DNA of 64,000 bases, from positions 1 through 64,000 of the forward strand of contig NW_025931873.1 in NCBI RefSeq assembly GCF_000764305.2, written 5' to 3'. Under the pieces are notes generated by a model. That model saw only the letters and a program-made list of their open reading frames with translations, was not told where the DNA came from and did not search any database. Numbering within the stretch: the stretch's first letter is position 1; every line of letters begins with the position of its first letter. Positions 13,320 to 26,337 of the stretch are shown here, piece after piece. The stretch comes from Hyalella azteca (Eukaryota > Arthropoda > Malacostraca > Amphipoda > Hyalellidae). The position numbers were made by a program, and so were the translations under genes.

Positions 13320-15173
13320 TTTCATATGCACAAAACGAAATGAATTATTCATTAGGAGGCGCTGCATATAGTCGCCGTTTAGCATTTTTAGTTTTCCATT
13401 CACACTGAAAAATTTTTTCCCGAAAAGAAGTACATTCAACGTAGTTAATTTCTCAGATTAATCTATCATTCATATAAAATAGAACTGGAAAGAGTTGCCT
13501 TTCTGATACTTTAAAAAAAAAAACAAGCTCTTCGGCTCTTCCTATTTATCGTTTGATTATTCGGGTTATTTGTCTGCTAGTTTTATTATTGCTGATTTGT
13601 CTTGATTAATAAGTCCATATTTTACGTATGTATCGTACTTTTTCATTCTATATTTTCTGTATATTTTTCTTATGTGTTTTTTTTGTTATTTTCTTTCTAG
13701 AAACCGAATGTCATGGACAATTCGCTTCATATCCAGCCATGGTGGCGCGTCGAAGAATAGTTCACGTTTCAAAAAGACTATTTTATTAGAAAATCTTTTT
13801 ACCGACGCCATATATCAATAATTACGCCACACAAGCATAGGTAACAATAATGCTGCTTTTTAACGAAGAAAATAGAAATCTTGGAAATAAAGCGCCTTAT
13901 TCAGTTTCCGACATTTTAATATTTATCAAATTCATTCTGACATCTCTTTGAATAATCATATTGATAGATAATGGTGCTGTAATATTAAGCAGCACACAAT
14001 AAACTCATAAGCGCTTCTCAACTCCCCAACCTTTCTAGCGTTTTCAAGTAAGGTGAAATTTTACAACTACCCAAGTCATCGGTTAAAATGAGCATTCAAT
14101 TTTACTGCTTCATGATCAACCAATTCCATTCTTACAGAAAAAAAACGTACGATGCAATTTTTTAGCAAATAGTCTCTGAGAGAATAAAGAATTTATGATA
14201 ATTGATGAAGAAAAGCGACAGATAATTATTGAATTGAATAAATTTAATAATTTACAGTAAAATACGTTAGTAACGGTAATTGTGGTCTCCAAACCACCCA
14301 TATGCCCTTACATCCACAGTATATAAGATCAATATATAGAAAATTCAGTATATGTGAATGAATATTTTTCAGTGCACACCTAATGTAACTATTTATTCCC
14401 CAATGATTCTAGATTCAGTACAATATGTACTGCGGAATTCAGGACAACTAGTCCAGTTGTTTATACTAGTGTTCTTAGTGAAAGTAAATTCGCCTAGAAA
14501 GGTGATAGGAGTCCAACAATCGAACAGTTTGCATACATCATATTAACCGTAAATTCATTTAAGAATATCCGTAGAAACTCTTCAGAATAAGATGGAAATA
14601 ATTAATTTAAACTATACAATGAGTTTCAACTAGTAACTCTCGAGTGCATTATTCTTTGCTGAAATTGTATTCCTTAATTGTGTTACGAATTGATTCGATT
14701 CCCTTTACCTAATAATACCTATATATATCTTTAATTTTTTGTAATAATTTATTTGTCTATTATATTAGTTAATTCTAATTTTTCACCTTGTTGCATGCGT
14801 TTTTAAACTCAGTTTTGAGGAATACTGGGAATAAATCTTCAACGTGGATTTGGTCCCCAAACAGCAAATGTATACATATGTGCACTACTAGTTCGGATTT
14901 CGAACAGGATTCGTGCCTTTAAATGCACACATCGTTTATAGTGACAAAAAACAGATAGAAGCCATGTAAAAAATTCAAACAGTTTCAGCTTTTTTTATTA
15001 CCAGGATAGAAAACTGTCAAAAAATCCAATCTGTCTTCCAAAGCGAGACCGCCATCTAAGTTATGAATCAACTTTGTTTCATTTGCCCGGTTACTTGCAT
15101 CTTCTCTGTACATTCCAGCAATGGACCGTTTCACGATAATTATCGCACGATAGTTGTGAAATTTATTTCACAT

Positions 15174-16450
15174 ATAAGACGACACACCCAACACACTAAG
15201 CCGACACGCCTTAATGCCTCTATACATCTCAACTTATTATAAACTTACGAATGATAAGAGCTGCTACACAATTGAAAACTTATTATGTATTACGTAATAC
15301 ATGTGGAGTACCTGATATTTTTTATCGAATTATCTACTAATACAAATAAAAAAGGTTTTAGAATAGAATTATCTCATTTTTTACGTTCATTTTAACTTAT
15401 TTTAAGCATAGTTGAAGAATTGAATAAGTGATTGATAAATACGATATAAAATTTATAATAATTTTTCATTGCTAAAACTTATATAGAGTTGTTTTCATCG
15501 CCAGTAGCAATAAAGAAATGACAATAAACCTGTTTACTGGCATTACAATAGCCTCTATTTCAATTCTTTAAATGCACAGAACGAAATGAATATTATTATA
15601 CATTAATAGGCGCTGTAGCCGCCGTTTCATCATTCATAGTTTTCCATGCCTACTGAAAAAATTTTTCCCGAAAAGAAGTACATTCAACATAATTAATTTA
15701 TCATATTCCTCTATCATTCTTAGAATAAAACTTGAAAGAGTTGTCTGTTCATACTTCAAGATACCACGCTTTTCGGTTCTTCCGATTTATCGTTTGATTA
15801 TTCGGTTTATTGGTCTTCTACTTTCATTATTACTGATTTGTCTTGATTAATAAGTCCATATGTTACGTATGTATCGTACATTTTCGTTTTATATTTTCTG
15901 TATATTTTTCTTATGTGTTTTTTTAGTTATTTGCTTTCTAAAACCGTATGTCATGGACAATATGCTTCATACATAGCCATGGCGCTGCGTCGAAGAATAG
16001 TTCAAGTTTCAAAACGACTAGTTTATTAGAAAATCTAATCTTTACCGGCGCCATTTTGCAATAATTACGCCACACAAGCATAGGTAACAATAATGCTATT
16101 TCATAACGTAGACAAGAAAAATCATGGAAATCATGGAATTCAGTTTCCGATATTTAATTATTTGTCTACTTCATTCTGACATCTCTTTGTATAACCATAT
16201 TGATAGATAATGGTGTTGTAATATTGAGTAACAATATACAGATAGAAGCCATGTAAAAAATTCGAACAGTTTCAGCACTTTGTATAACCAGGATAGAAAA
16301 CTGTCAAAAATCCAATCTGTCTCGCAAAGCGAAACCGCTATCCAAGTTACGAAACAACTCTGTTTCATTTGCACGGTTGCGTCTTCCCTGCACATTCCAG
16401 CAATGGGCCGTTTCGCAAATAGACCACGATAGTCGCAAAATTTATTTCAC
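15174..16450 (+). repeat. Tandem duplication, unit 2 (uninterrupted)
   Basis: Begins at ATAAGACGACACACCCAAC and ends near AAATTTATTTCACCTTTATC. It preserves the arrangement expected before the insertions in unit 1. No coding frame over 75 codons. Confidence 0.8.
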
Positions 16451-18600
16451 CTTTATCTATAATCTTGTTCGTACAGCAATACCACATTTATGTAAAAATA
16501 TTTAGGAATTTTAATTATCGTTTTGTTTTTCTACGAGATTCAAAAAAGATTGACACAAATCCGAATGTTTCAATTTCATGTTCCAAAAGCGGTTACTCCC
16601 GCATTATTCAGTCAAATGATATACGTAATTATTATCTTTATTTTATTAAATCGAAGCATGAGATCTAATTTACATCGCACCTTCACTCATCACACTCTAT
16701 TTTTCAAATGATGACCTGATCCCATTAAAATTATTATCGAATGTACTTCCATAACCTCAGGAAAGTGCAACTCTGATCATTTCCTCCAGTTAATTTGATT
16801 TCTCATTCAAAAGCATGTTAACCTTTCATAATTTCATTCGAGCAAGTCTCATTCTAACAGCCATTTGTTGTTTGTTTCCTGTCTATGAGCTGAAAAGAAT
16901 ATTTCCAATTATCCGTGCACAAAAGTGCGTTTGTTCGCAGTAAGAATAGCATGACAACTTCCTTCGCTACTATGTTATGATCAATGTTTCTAGGAGGAAG
17001 CAAAAATACAGGAGATTATGTTTGTCATTTGCGACAAGTTATCCGCCCTTCCCGCGTGCTTATAATCATCGACGAAGTTTAGACCTGAAACAAAATAAAA
17101 TAATTGATGCAGGCTATCGACTATTAACCCTTTATAGGATCATTGGGTTGAGCAGATAAAGTCCAGTGTAGGTATGAAATAGTTTTGTAAATTTTTAAAT
17201 TTAGCAAGTGGGTGAATAAAATCTTGTTATACATACGAGATATCATGTCAGGGATTTATTGTCATTTTATAACCTCTTTCAATACTTCATCGTCTCGTGG
17301 AAACTGTTTTATGATCAGAAAGTATTACAAATCGAAATTCTTTAAAGGTTAGCTCACTGTTTATTTATGACATATTTTTTGCCAGTAAACAGGTTTCATG
17401 TAAACTTAATCGTCAAATATAGATGCCCACGATCACCCTTGACATATGAATAATTCATACACTGATTCAAAATATAAAATGCTATCTCAGAAAATTTGTT
17501 TTACAAATTAAGTAAAGGGTTTAAAAACAACGGTGCAATTTTTGCATATCTTGCTTATATACTCTATTTACGTTTGACTGAAGGAACCAACTTTTGAACA
17601 TTGTAGATAAAATAATTTCAGGCAGATATTATCAAGTGAGCATGGTATTGATTAATACGTATTAAAAATTATTCTGGAGTAGGGAAGCATTGTCCTTGCT
17701 GTACAAAAACATTTTCCTTGCTGTACAATAACGCTGGATTGAATGAAGTTGCCTGAGGGAAATCTTACGTAATATAAGCGGACTGTGTGCGCAGTGTCAT
17801 TTCCTACAGCTTATCTATAGGTATTTCCTGCTTAGCCATACGGCACGCACCTCTTCCTTTGCCAGCTTTCAGGGAAGAGTTTCTACGTTAACTGAAATTC
17901 TAGTATTTATTTAATTATGCAATACGGGAGCACAATTCAGTAAAGTCTAGCAAATCTTCTAGCAATATTTGCTTTTGATTGTCATTTACGGCAAAAAATT
18001 GAGAGCCTCGGTTTGTTATAAGATGTGTATTCATTGAATATTTTGCGTTTCTATACAAAAAATTACATGAATTAGCAATAAAAATTACACGCCTGACGAA
18101 TAAATTGCAAAATTTTTCCTGGATAAGTAAAGATTTTAATTATTCCGGTATTTTGGGATTAATTTTCAGGGATGAACAAATATTTATAAGAGAACCTCGA
18201 CGACCGAATTATTTATAATTGGAAAAAATTTTAGTCGATGTATTATCGTACTTTTGAAGGTTTGTACCATAAAAAGTTGAAGTTATGTATGTACTCGCAA
18301 ATACGTTATGGTCGAAGTTCAAAGTAATGAAAGATATGTTCCAATTCTTTATGTTATATTACAGGGTGTAGCTGAGTATTATATATAATGCTAATTGTAA
18401 GTTAATAAGTATTATGAATCCTAGCTTAAACGTTCAAGTCAGTTATGAATTTTTGCTTAAACGTTCCAATTATCTCATATGTTCATATGTATTTCTGCTC
18501 TCTTAATTACTGCTTCAATCAACTAATGCTTTGCATTCTCTTAAAAATTTAACATTCTAATTTTCCAGTCAATCTAAATAACAATTCCCAGCGCTCATTA
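16451..18600. other. AT-rich non-coding stretch
   Basis: No gene or array seen, apart from a short CCTTGCTGTACAA repeat near 17695-17730. Confidence 0.55.
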
Positions 18601-18706
18601 TCATTCATCCCCTCATTCAGCATTTATGAATGAGTCAGTTCAGAAGAACGCTAGCGTACGCTTGCGTAAAACAAGGAAGCTCCACGTACACAATGCAAGT
18701 CTCGTA

Positions 18707-18780
18707 ACACCTGCACTCTTCAATGAACGTCGCGCCAGCAGGTGCTGCGAAGCTCTTAATGAACCTTCAGACCGTGGGAA
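18707..18780. promoter_or_regulatory. Candidate proneural plus Su(H) module
   Basis: GCAGGTGT on the minus strand (18707-18714), GCAGGTGC (18738-18745) and the Su(H) site CGTGGGAA (18773-18780) fall within 74 bp, in a GC-richer island. The first box fits GCAGSTGK; the second has C in the last position. Clustering of this kind is typical of E(spl)/Bearded enhancers. Inference from motifs only. Confidence 0.4.
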
Positions 18781-18789
18781 TTGCCAGAC

Positions 18790-21159
18790 AACAAAATGTG
18801 TATCAGTTGATCGTGATGACGGGTTTCAATGGAAATATAACTGCCCGTGAACTTCCTTAATTAAAAATGAGAAAATTTTTTTTATAGCGGACGTTGGAAA
18901 TGAGACAGTTGAGAACTTGCATGAGCTTTTTGTATTCATATTGAAATCGCGGGCTAATTTTGCAGTTATTAAAAAAAATTTTTATGTGAGTACAAAAACT
19001 TAAATAGTGTATCGTTTGCTATCAGAAATACTCTTAAAATAATATTGAGTTTAGAATTCGAAGGTTTTTTTAAAGCATAGTAATCTATTGCTAATATAAT
19101 TACGGTACATTTCAGCATGTTTATTTGGGAATGAAAATGCTCTTGAAATTTATAATTTTAAGCAGAGGTCGATTGAAAGCTTCCATTAGTACATCTGAGG
19201 GACATTTCTTGTTAGGATTAGCTTGCATGATGATTAAAGTTTTGTTGTAACTGTTTTCGAAATTGCATGGTAAAATCGTCTTTTAAATCATCAAATAATT
19301 TCAGGCAATACTTGCTAATTTAAATCCAATAACTGACGTGAATAATCGCAACGAGTGTAACAACAGCCTACCAATGTATGCCAAGCTTCTGAGCCTAAAT
19401 TAAGGGATTCCAACACGATTCGATCCTGTCTTCTTGCCTGACAACCTCAAACAGAAAATGCATGTAGAGATAAACTCTAAAAATTTAATTTTGGAGGCGC
19501 ATGCGAAAGATTAGATTTCTTTAATTATAATTATAAAAAACATTACAATTTCTGCACTCAATACAAGGTTAACATTCCAGTCAAAATAGTTGCAATTGAT
19601 GACTGATTGCTTCATCCATTAGTCTGCTATTACAAAGTATCTTGCTTATAGATGTTCATAGCAATACGCACGAAATCATGAATAAAAACATATCAACTTG
19701 AAAGAGTTTGAAATTTTTTTCACTGTTTAAAGTTTGGGGTCTTGTATAGTTATCAATCCATGTGAGATGCGGAAATTGAGTGAATTATTAAAAAAAACTT
19801 CAATTTAAATTCAATTTAAATTTAAATTTCTTTTACAAGTTTTTATTAATATAAAAATTTATTTTTTTACTTCAAGTGGTATTTCAAAATTGCGGAACTG
19901 AAAAATACATGGTCATATTTCCTTGCTATTTCTGCCAAGGCTGATTGCTCCGGACACCAACGCTCATTGCTGAGAATCGTTTGTTGACATTAGCCTACCA
20001 GACAGAGTTACTTCAAAAACATAATAAGACAGAGAAATAATTCAAACAAAACAGAGAAATAATTCGAATAAAATACTTGATAATAAAACTTGATGCACTC
20101 AGTTCTTTATATACTCTCTTGTAATGTACTGAATTATAACAAAGTTATTTTATAATGTTTGTTTATTAATTATTTATTTATAGACATAGATATGTTTCAA
20201 AATAACTACACTAAAATATCGTGAGTGTATAGATATTTAGTTGTGAATAAATAACATGGGGTAAAATAAAGAATGTTAAAGAATGAACAATGTTTGTTGC
20301 ATCGTATTGGTACCTGTGGCGTAGTAGCTGAATGTTGTTGTTTTATTTGACATGCTTGATACGTAATTTCAGATGACAAATTTTTGGCGAACACAAAAAG
20401 CATCGAAATAATTTTTTTGTCTGATAGATTAATTAGGTGGGAAGGTCATTCACAGACAGGAGAATATTGGCGTTTCAATTTTATTTCCATCACAGTCGAG
20501 TTTTGTTTTACATGAGTTCGTGTGGAGTCCAGGACGGAAACGCCGCCTGACGCGAGGCATTCACAAGACACGTGACCGGCGGGAAGTCTACTCGGGATGC
20601 GATCATTTCCCCGCACCCGTGAAACATCGCAGCTCTCTTGATGTTCATAAATACCCAAGTGAACATTTCATTAAGAATAATTCATTGAAATTTTTTTATT
20701 CCGTGAATACACGGGAAAATATGTCAATTTGCTGCTGTGTTAATGCCGATTTTTCTTATCCAGTCTTCAATGTTAACCATCCATTGGGCCACAATTATCT
20801 ATTGATGAAGACATAAACAGACAAGTCGTTTTGTTTCATTAACGTTTTGAAATGATATCATATCCCTTCAAATTTCCAGTTAAAATATTTTAAATTAACC
20901 CATAAATGTTATTTCTTTTGTTCATAAGGCAAGATATGAAGATTTTAGGAAAACTAATTTCTTTTACGCATTTTATTATATTTAAATGCATTTCATTTTA
21001 TTTCAACATAGTTTCTACTAATAACATGCTAATATCAATTTTAAAGTCATTAAACTCAAAATGTAAAAAAATACAAAATATCATACTTCTGAGTATACAA
21101 ACCACAACATACTTAAATGCAGATCATTTGACCAGCCGAACTCTAACGTTTACATCAAG
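18790..21159. other. AT-rich non-coding stretch
   Basis: I see no supportable gene, hairpin or array. Confidence 0.55.
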
Positions 21160-21324
21160 TTTTCATTTTTTCATTTACGAAAAAAATGCACTATTGGGCT
21201 CGCCATGCCCGTCTGTCCGTCCGTCTGTCAGTCTGTCTGTCTGTCCGTCTGTGACTTCACATTTTCGTCGACGAGAAAATGCGCTCTCTCTCACTCACTG
21301 CAGTGAGTGCTGAGTTATATTTTT
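21160..21324 (+). mobile_element. Short interspersed (GTCC/GTCT) element, copy 2, left end decayed
   Basis: Same order of blocks as the 5.5-kb copy, but the AGCGCATTTTCTC left end is lost. The right part (GAGAAAATGCGCTCTCTCTC, then the CTGCAG palindrome and CTGAGTTATA) is intact. Confidence 0.75.
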
Positions 21325-21351
21325 AACACGTTTTTCTTAGCTTAGCTTCGC

Positions 21352-21403
21352 GTTTGTTTGTTTGTTTGTTTGTTTATTTGTTTGTTTGTTTGTTTGTTTG
21401 TTG
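21352..21403 (+). repeat. (GTTT)n microsatellite
   Basis: About 13 GTTT units with one ATTT interruption, 28 bp past copy 2 of the interspersed element. Confidence 0.95.
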
Positions 21404-21688
21404 TTAACATTGACAATGAAAATTAGCCCACTTCTGATTGTTCTAGAGATCTGAAATTCGGCATGCAGGCTATTTTCGCCTAACAATTTTAGATACAATC
21501 ATAAAAACTAGTAATTAGAGACCGAAATTAGTTTAATTGAGTATAGTATATATATAGTATATATATATAGTATGACGTGCGGGCGCTCACGTTATAGACG
21601 AGCAGGCGCTGACGCTGCGTATCGTGGATACGTACGTCAAGTCATACTTAATCAATTCTTAATCGTTCTTGTGGACTAAAAAGTAGAA

Positions 21689-21895
21689 AATAAAATACTT
21701 AAAAAAAACTTTTTTAAAAAACCACGTTTTTCGTGTGGACTAAAAAGTAGAAAATAAATTATGGTTCGCCCCAAAAAAACGTGGGTCGGGCTGACCCGAC
21801 ACACGTTTTTTGGGTCGAACCATAATTTATTTTCTACTTTTTAGTCCACACGAAAAACGTGGTTTTTTAAAAAAGTTTTTTTTAAGTATTTTATT
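21689..21895. repeat. 207-bp near-perfect palindrome
   Basis: Left arm from AATAAAATACTT to GTCGGG (ends 21790), loop CTGA, right arm from CCCGAC to AAGTATTTTATT. Arms are about 100 bp with only a handful of differences near the loop. A further direct copy of GTGGACTAAAAAGTAGAAAA sits just outside at 21671. It fits a foldback element or a recent inverted duplication; a transcript would form long double-stranded RNA. Confidence 0.9.
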
Positions 21896-22708
21896 GACTT
21901 ATATTAACGCAATCGCTTCTCACGTCTTCACCACGCACTCGCCGCTATCTCGCACGCGCCGGGGAGTCGCAAGCCACAGTCGCTATTCGCACCAACAAAC
22001 GACCATCACCAAATTTTCGAGACAACTTCAGCCTTATACATGTACTGTGATCCTTGTTGCGTAGCATGGATTTTTGGATAGTGTATTGGTCACGTAGGTT
22101 ACGATTTCTTATTTTATTGCGGCCTGATTATCCATGTATTTTATAGTGGTTTTTGATTATGTTATTCCACATGTTAAATTTTTTTATATATCAACCTTTA
22201 TCAAAACCGAGTTCATCACACTTCATTAAAATTTTATTCATTAGAGTCGACAATTTAATCGCTTATAAACTTACTTTTTACATTCGTATTTAGGTTTTTT
22301 CTGTTAACAAATGAATTCTATAACTTTTTCACGTTTCAAGCCCTATGGAAAAGCGTCGAATAGTACGAATACGTAATATATTACCTAAAGTTATTAGTTT
22401 TCAGTCAATAGAAGATGGATTCAACTCATCAAAATGTTACGGTATATGTCTACTTCTCGGTGCACAAAAATTCCAGAATATAAATATCTTCAGTAAACCT
22501 CAACCATGCAAGAATTGATGTTTATTCCTTCAGTGTTTCATATTCTACTGGTGCAATCTGCCTTTTAGGAGAAAAAATTCGTTATTTAAATTTACCTACA
22601 TCATTCTCTTGGAAAGATTCCAAATAAAAATTCCTGACATTCCAGTCATATTATCTACTGATAAAATAGCTTGATATTTTTCCCTAGAAAATGTACCAAA
22701 CAGTCAGG

Positions 22709-22972
22709 CACGCGTCGCAGAATAAATGGCACGCAAATCACGCATGCACGCGCTCAGCGCGATAGGAAACGCGCAACACGTGCAGCAACATCGTGCACGT
22801 GTATTGTCGCGCACCACACGTGCACGGGAATAAAGTGCACGCGTACGGCGATGACGCACGCGTAGCAAATGATCGTAACGCGCACGGTCACGTGGCATGA
22901 CACGTGCTGCTGCCATGGAGGCTCATCAAACGCGTATCCTGAGCAGCAGTCATCACGTGACTCCGACGCGTG
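22709..22972. promoter_or_regulatory. Dense CACGTG/CACGCG cluster in a CpG-rich block
   Basis: CACGTG at 22777, 22796, 22817, 22889, 22901 and 22954; CACGCG at 22709, 22747, 22838 and 22857, and reversed at 22967. That is eleven class B/C bHLH sites in 264 bp, where one CACGTG per several kb would be expected at this base composition. Hes/E(spl) repressors, and other class B/C bHLH factors, bind these. The block is also CpG-rich, so some enrichment follows from composition. Confidence 0.55.
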
Positions 22973-23545
22973 TCTTACGCGAACAAGCTTTCAATGTTCA
23001 TACAATTTTTAAAATTTTCTGAAAGTAATTCAGTGAACTGCAATCATTATTCACTTAGAAGTTTGAAGATACAATATGTTTGACATTTTCATGTTACCCT
23101 GAACCGTTCACACATGGGACAATTTTTTTAAATGGCTGGCATGGCAGTAAACTGCTTCAACCCAATGACGGATGGCATGCCGGGTTGGAATTCTGAAAAA
23201 AGTTCCAGCAATGAAACACTGTCTATGAAAGCATTTAAGATACTAGGACAAAATAGCTGATTTGTTGACAGCTCGTTTATATAATTAGCACAGCGGCCAA
23301 AACTAATTTTTCCTTACCAATCAGTTGCACAATGAGCATTCCAGTTGTCCAGTTATTGTGTGAATAAATTGATACCTTCCGTAAACTGTATGCCAAGTAA
23401 AACCTTCCTTCAAGAAACTTAAAAGTCAGTTTCGAAATTATTTTTTACTAATTATTGAGCCCAGGTATGGACGCCAGTCATATGTAAACTTTAAACCTTT
23501 CAACACTGCGAACAATAAAAGGCAGACCAATATTTATTGGCAATT
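22973..23545. other. Non-coding spacer
   Basis: I see nothing supportable in it. Confidence 0.5.
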
Positions 23546-23703
23546 CCGTAAAATTCTCGAATTCAACATTCCTAAAGTATAATTTAAATAATTATTAAAT
23601 TTCTGTTTCAGTTAAAACTACTGTCCGTAAAATTCTCGAATTAAACATTCCTAATGTATAATCTAAATAGGTATTGAATTTCTGTTTCAGTTAAAACTAC
23701 TGA
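23546..23703 (+). repeat. 79-bp tandem duplication
   Basis: CCGTAAAATTCTCGAATT starts at 23546 and again at 23625, and both copies run through TTTCTGTTTCAGTTAAAACT. The polypyrimidine-CAG looks like a 3' splice site but no exon follows. Confidence 0.85.
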
Positions 23704-26337
23704 ATTAGTCATACGTATTACTGCGTCGCTTCACGTGATGTCTATTTCTCAATGATTTGCTTGGGAGGGAGAATGGGACTTCAGAAAAGCCTGCGGAGTT
23801 TACACCCCACGTTTAAATATAGTTGATCCGATACCAATTATATGTGTGAACTTACACGTTGCTTTTCGCAACTTATTCTTATTTTGAAAAATTTTCTAAA
23901 ATTTTAATTCAAATTTGGACTCGCATTTTTGCTGCAGTTAATTTTGCCTTTAAACATTATGGTTATGTCTAAACGCCAGTATACAGGAATTGAAGTCATG
24001 AAAGTTGTTATGAGGAATAATATGAATTTGTGGTCTATATTTACCATAAATCCAACGCGTTAGAAAAGAGCTATCCCGAGACGAATACAGAAAATCACTT
24101 GGTCCACCGCTGCCTCAAGTTAGATAATGACGCCTTATCTGATAATTAGCAACATTGTATTGAAATTTCTAACCTAATTTTATAGGCAAAACCTAATTTT
24201 ATAAAATAAGTAACTAATCCCTTCACAAGGAACTGATGTATAAGCAAACATTTTGAATGTAAACCTCGTTTGACAGCTACGGTGTCCTTTTACAGTAAAC
24301 ATTTCTGGCTTCAAAGTGTATTTAGCTATGATGGAGCAAGCAAAATGAGAAAATGTCATACCCTTTTCAGTGCGAGTAGCTGGAAATAAGTAAAAGCTTC
24401 TAGACTATGTTGCGGGTAACACTCTAAAAATTATATTATATTTCAAATCCTTTTTTAACTATGGAGATTTTGTGTATTAAAAATCTTCGATAATTTTTAC
24501 CATTGATAAAAATCTTTAGATAATTGTTTACCATATTTTACCACTGATTGATGGATTTTGTTATTAATGTAGTTTATCTTAAGCATATAAATGTTTAAAC
24601 ATTTGATCTTCATTTGAGAGAAGCGCCATATAATCCATTACTTATTCATTTCATTGCTCTGTTATATCGCAAATAATTAACCAAAACTTTTTCAAGATAA
24701 ATCATAATAATCTCGAACATTTGACGCTCACAAACTGCAAAGTATGCAGATTGTAATATAAGTTGCGTTATAAACTTTCAACTTAAGTGTATCATACCCA
24801 AGTTCTACCATTAAAACTAAGTTGAAGATACGAACATCTAAACAACTTAAAAAATAACTTAAAAAATAACTTAAATAAATGATAAACTTTTTTTTCTAGT
24901 TTGCTTTGCTCGATAATTTTAGTATCTAACTGCATCATTTTTATCTCAATAAAATCTAATCATTTCTCTCTACATTAATTATTAATATTGAATACTTTGA
25001 TTGACTAGCACTGTTTTCACGGCAGGTAGATTTACAAATGAAAAGATTATAACTTACTGATTAAAATATCTACTTAAAATCCCGGGATCTCTCAACATCC
25101 TGTCAGTTTTAGTTTACATGCCTGAGTGCATCAGAATTTTCCTGTCACTGTCCAGGATTTTGTTGTTTTCGGAAGTGCCTAAAAAGCCTGTCGTATCTCA
25201 CAACAGATTCGCGAGCTAGGGCGGTAGCCAGAGCATCCTCATTATTTGGCTTCCGCTCCCAAAAGTTCGTTACACGTCACAACCAAGGCCCGACAAAAAG
25301 TTACGACTAAAAAACTACGTTAAAAAGTGTCTCACTTCCGATTTAATCACTGTTAATGGAATCGCGTTCCTCTGCAAGAGCATCGGCGTGTAGCGACTAC
25401 AAGCGAGGGGAAACAATAAAATATTTTTCTAAATTTTTTGTGAGGGAAGGGAGACGCGTGTATCATTTGCGGTCAGTTTATGAACTGAGCATTGGTTGCG
25501 GACGGTGCAGTTGCTTCCGACTCCCTTTATGTATCGTAATAGTATATAATATAACATATAATTATATGTTACATATAACCTATATTTATTCAACAACAAA
25601 CATATAATTCTGTGTCTATTATAATATTAATTATAGTTCAAACTGCATTAAATGTGAAACAAATAAATCATAAATCATTCACCATCTGTCTAAAGTGTAG
25701 TTAATATGTGAGATAAAATCAATTATTGCCAAAAAAATTAAATGGTAAATATAAATATTATTTCATAATGAGGTTGATAGTGGAGCCATATTTCAGTTAA
25801 GACAATCAAAAACTTATTTGGTCTAAAATATATGATTATTCCGATGAATATAAATAGAATCTGGAATCAATCTAAACATTATGAGTTTTCTCCCGCAAAA
25901 ATTATACGTATACGTGACTTTGCAGTGGTATCGTTAAAATCAATATTCGTTTGCAGTAATTCCATTCAGGTCGAACATAGCGTGCATGATTTAACAAAAA
26001 CCAACTCACCAGTCATGCAGTTTGGTTTTGTTTGCACGCGATTTTCTTGCTCAATGAAGAGCCATCAGAGTCGAGGAATTTTCCCACGGCAATTGCTTTG
26101 TTAGTTTGATTCATAAAATTGATTTACGCTATAAATTCATGAATTGATATTCGCGTGAACGAAACCTCATTGACATGCATGAGCATCCTGAACGTATTGA
26201 ATGCATATTCAATTTGCACCGGAACGCCATCACATTCATTGTTAAATATTCCGATCATTCAATTATATACACGTGAAAGACTTATTATACGCATCAATGT
26301 CATATTTTTAACTTTCAATTAAAAGTACGTTTTGAGC
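23704..26337. other. AT-rich non-coding stretch
   Basis: No supportable gene. A short AACTTAAAAAAT triplet repeat is at about 24841 and a small ATATAATTATAT-type palindrome near 25555. Confidence 0.5.

Larger units (their letters stand above)
11502..15173 (+). repeat. Tandem duplication, unit 1 (interrupted)
   Basis: Matches unit 2 (15174-16450) in order: 11502-11740 with 15174-15415; 13020-14000 with 15440-16227; 14948-15173 with 16228-16450. The interruptions present only here are a terminal-inverted-repeat element (11741-13007), an AT-rich insertion with a 59-bp duplication (13095-13319), and about 0.95 kb of unassigned sequence (13995-14947). Confidence 0.8.

Noticed and set aside
20906..21313. 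135-codon plus-strand frame
   Set aside because: Its C-terminal third is the GTCC/GTCT element read through (SVRPSVSLSVCPSV), and the rest is AT-rich with no domain.
21810..22064. 84-codon plus-strand frame starting in the palindrome
   Set aside because: The first third is palindrome arm sequence, the remainder has no domain, and the start codon context is arbitrary.
22671..22916. Opposite-strand frames rich in Arg, Ala and Thr
   Set aside because: Stop codons are depleted simply because the block is CpG-rich; the repeated bHLH cores explain the sequence better.
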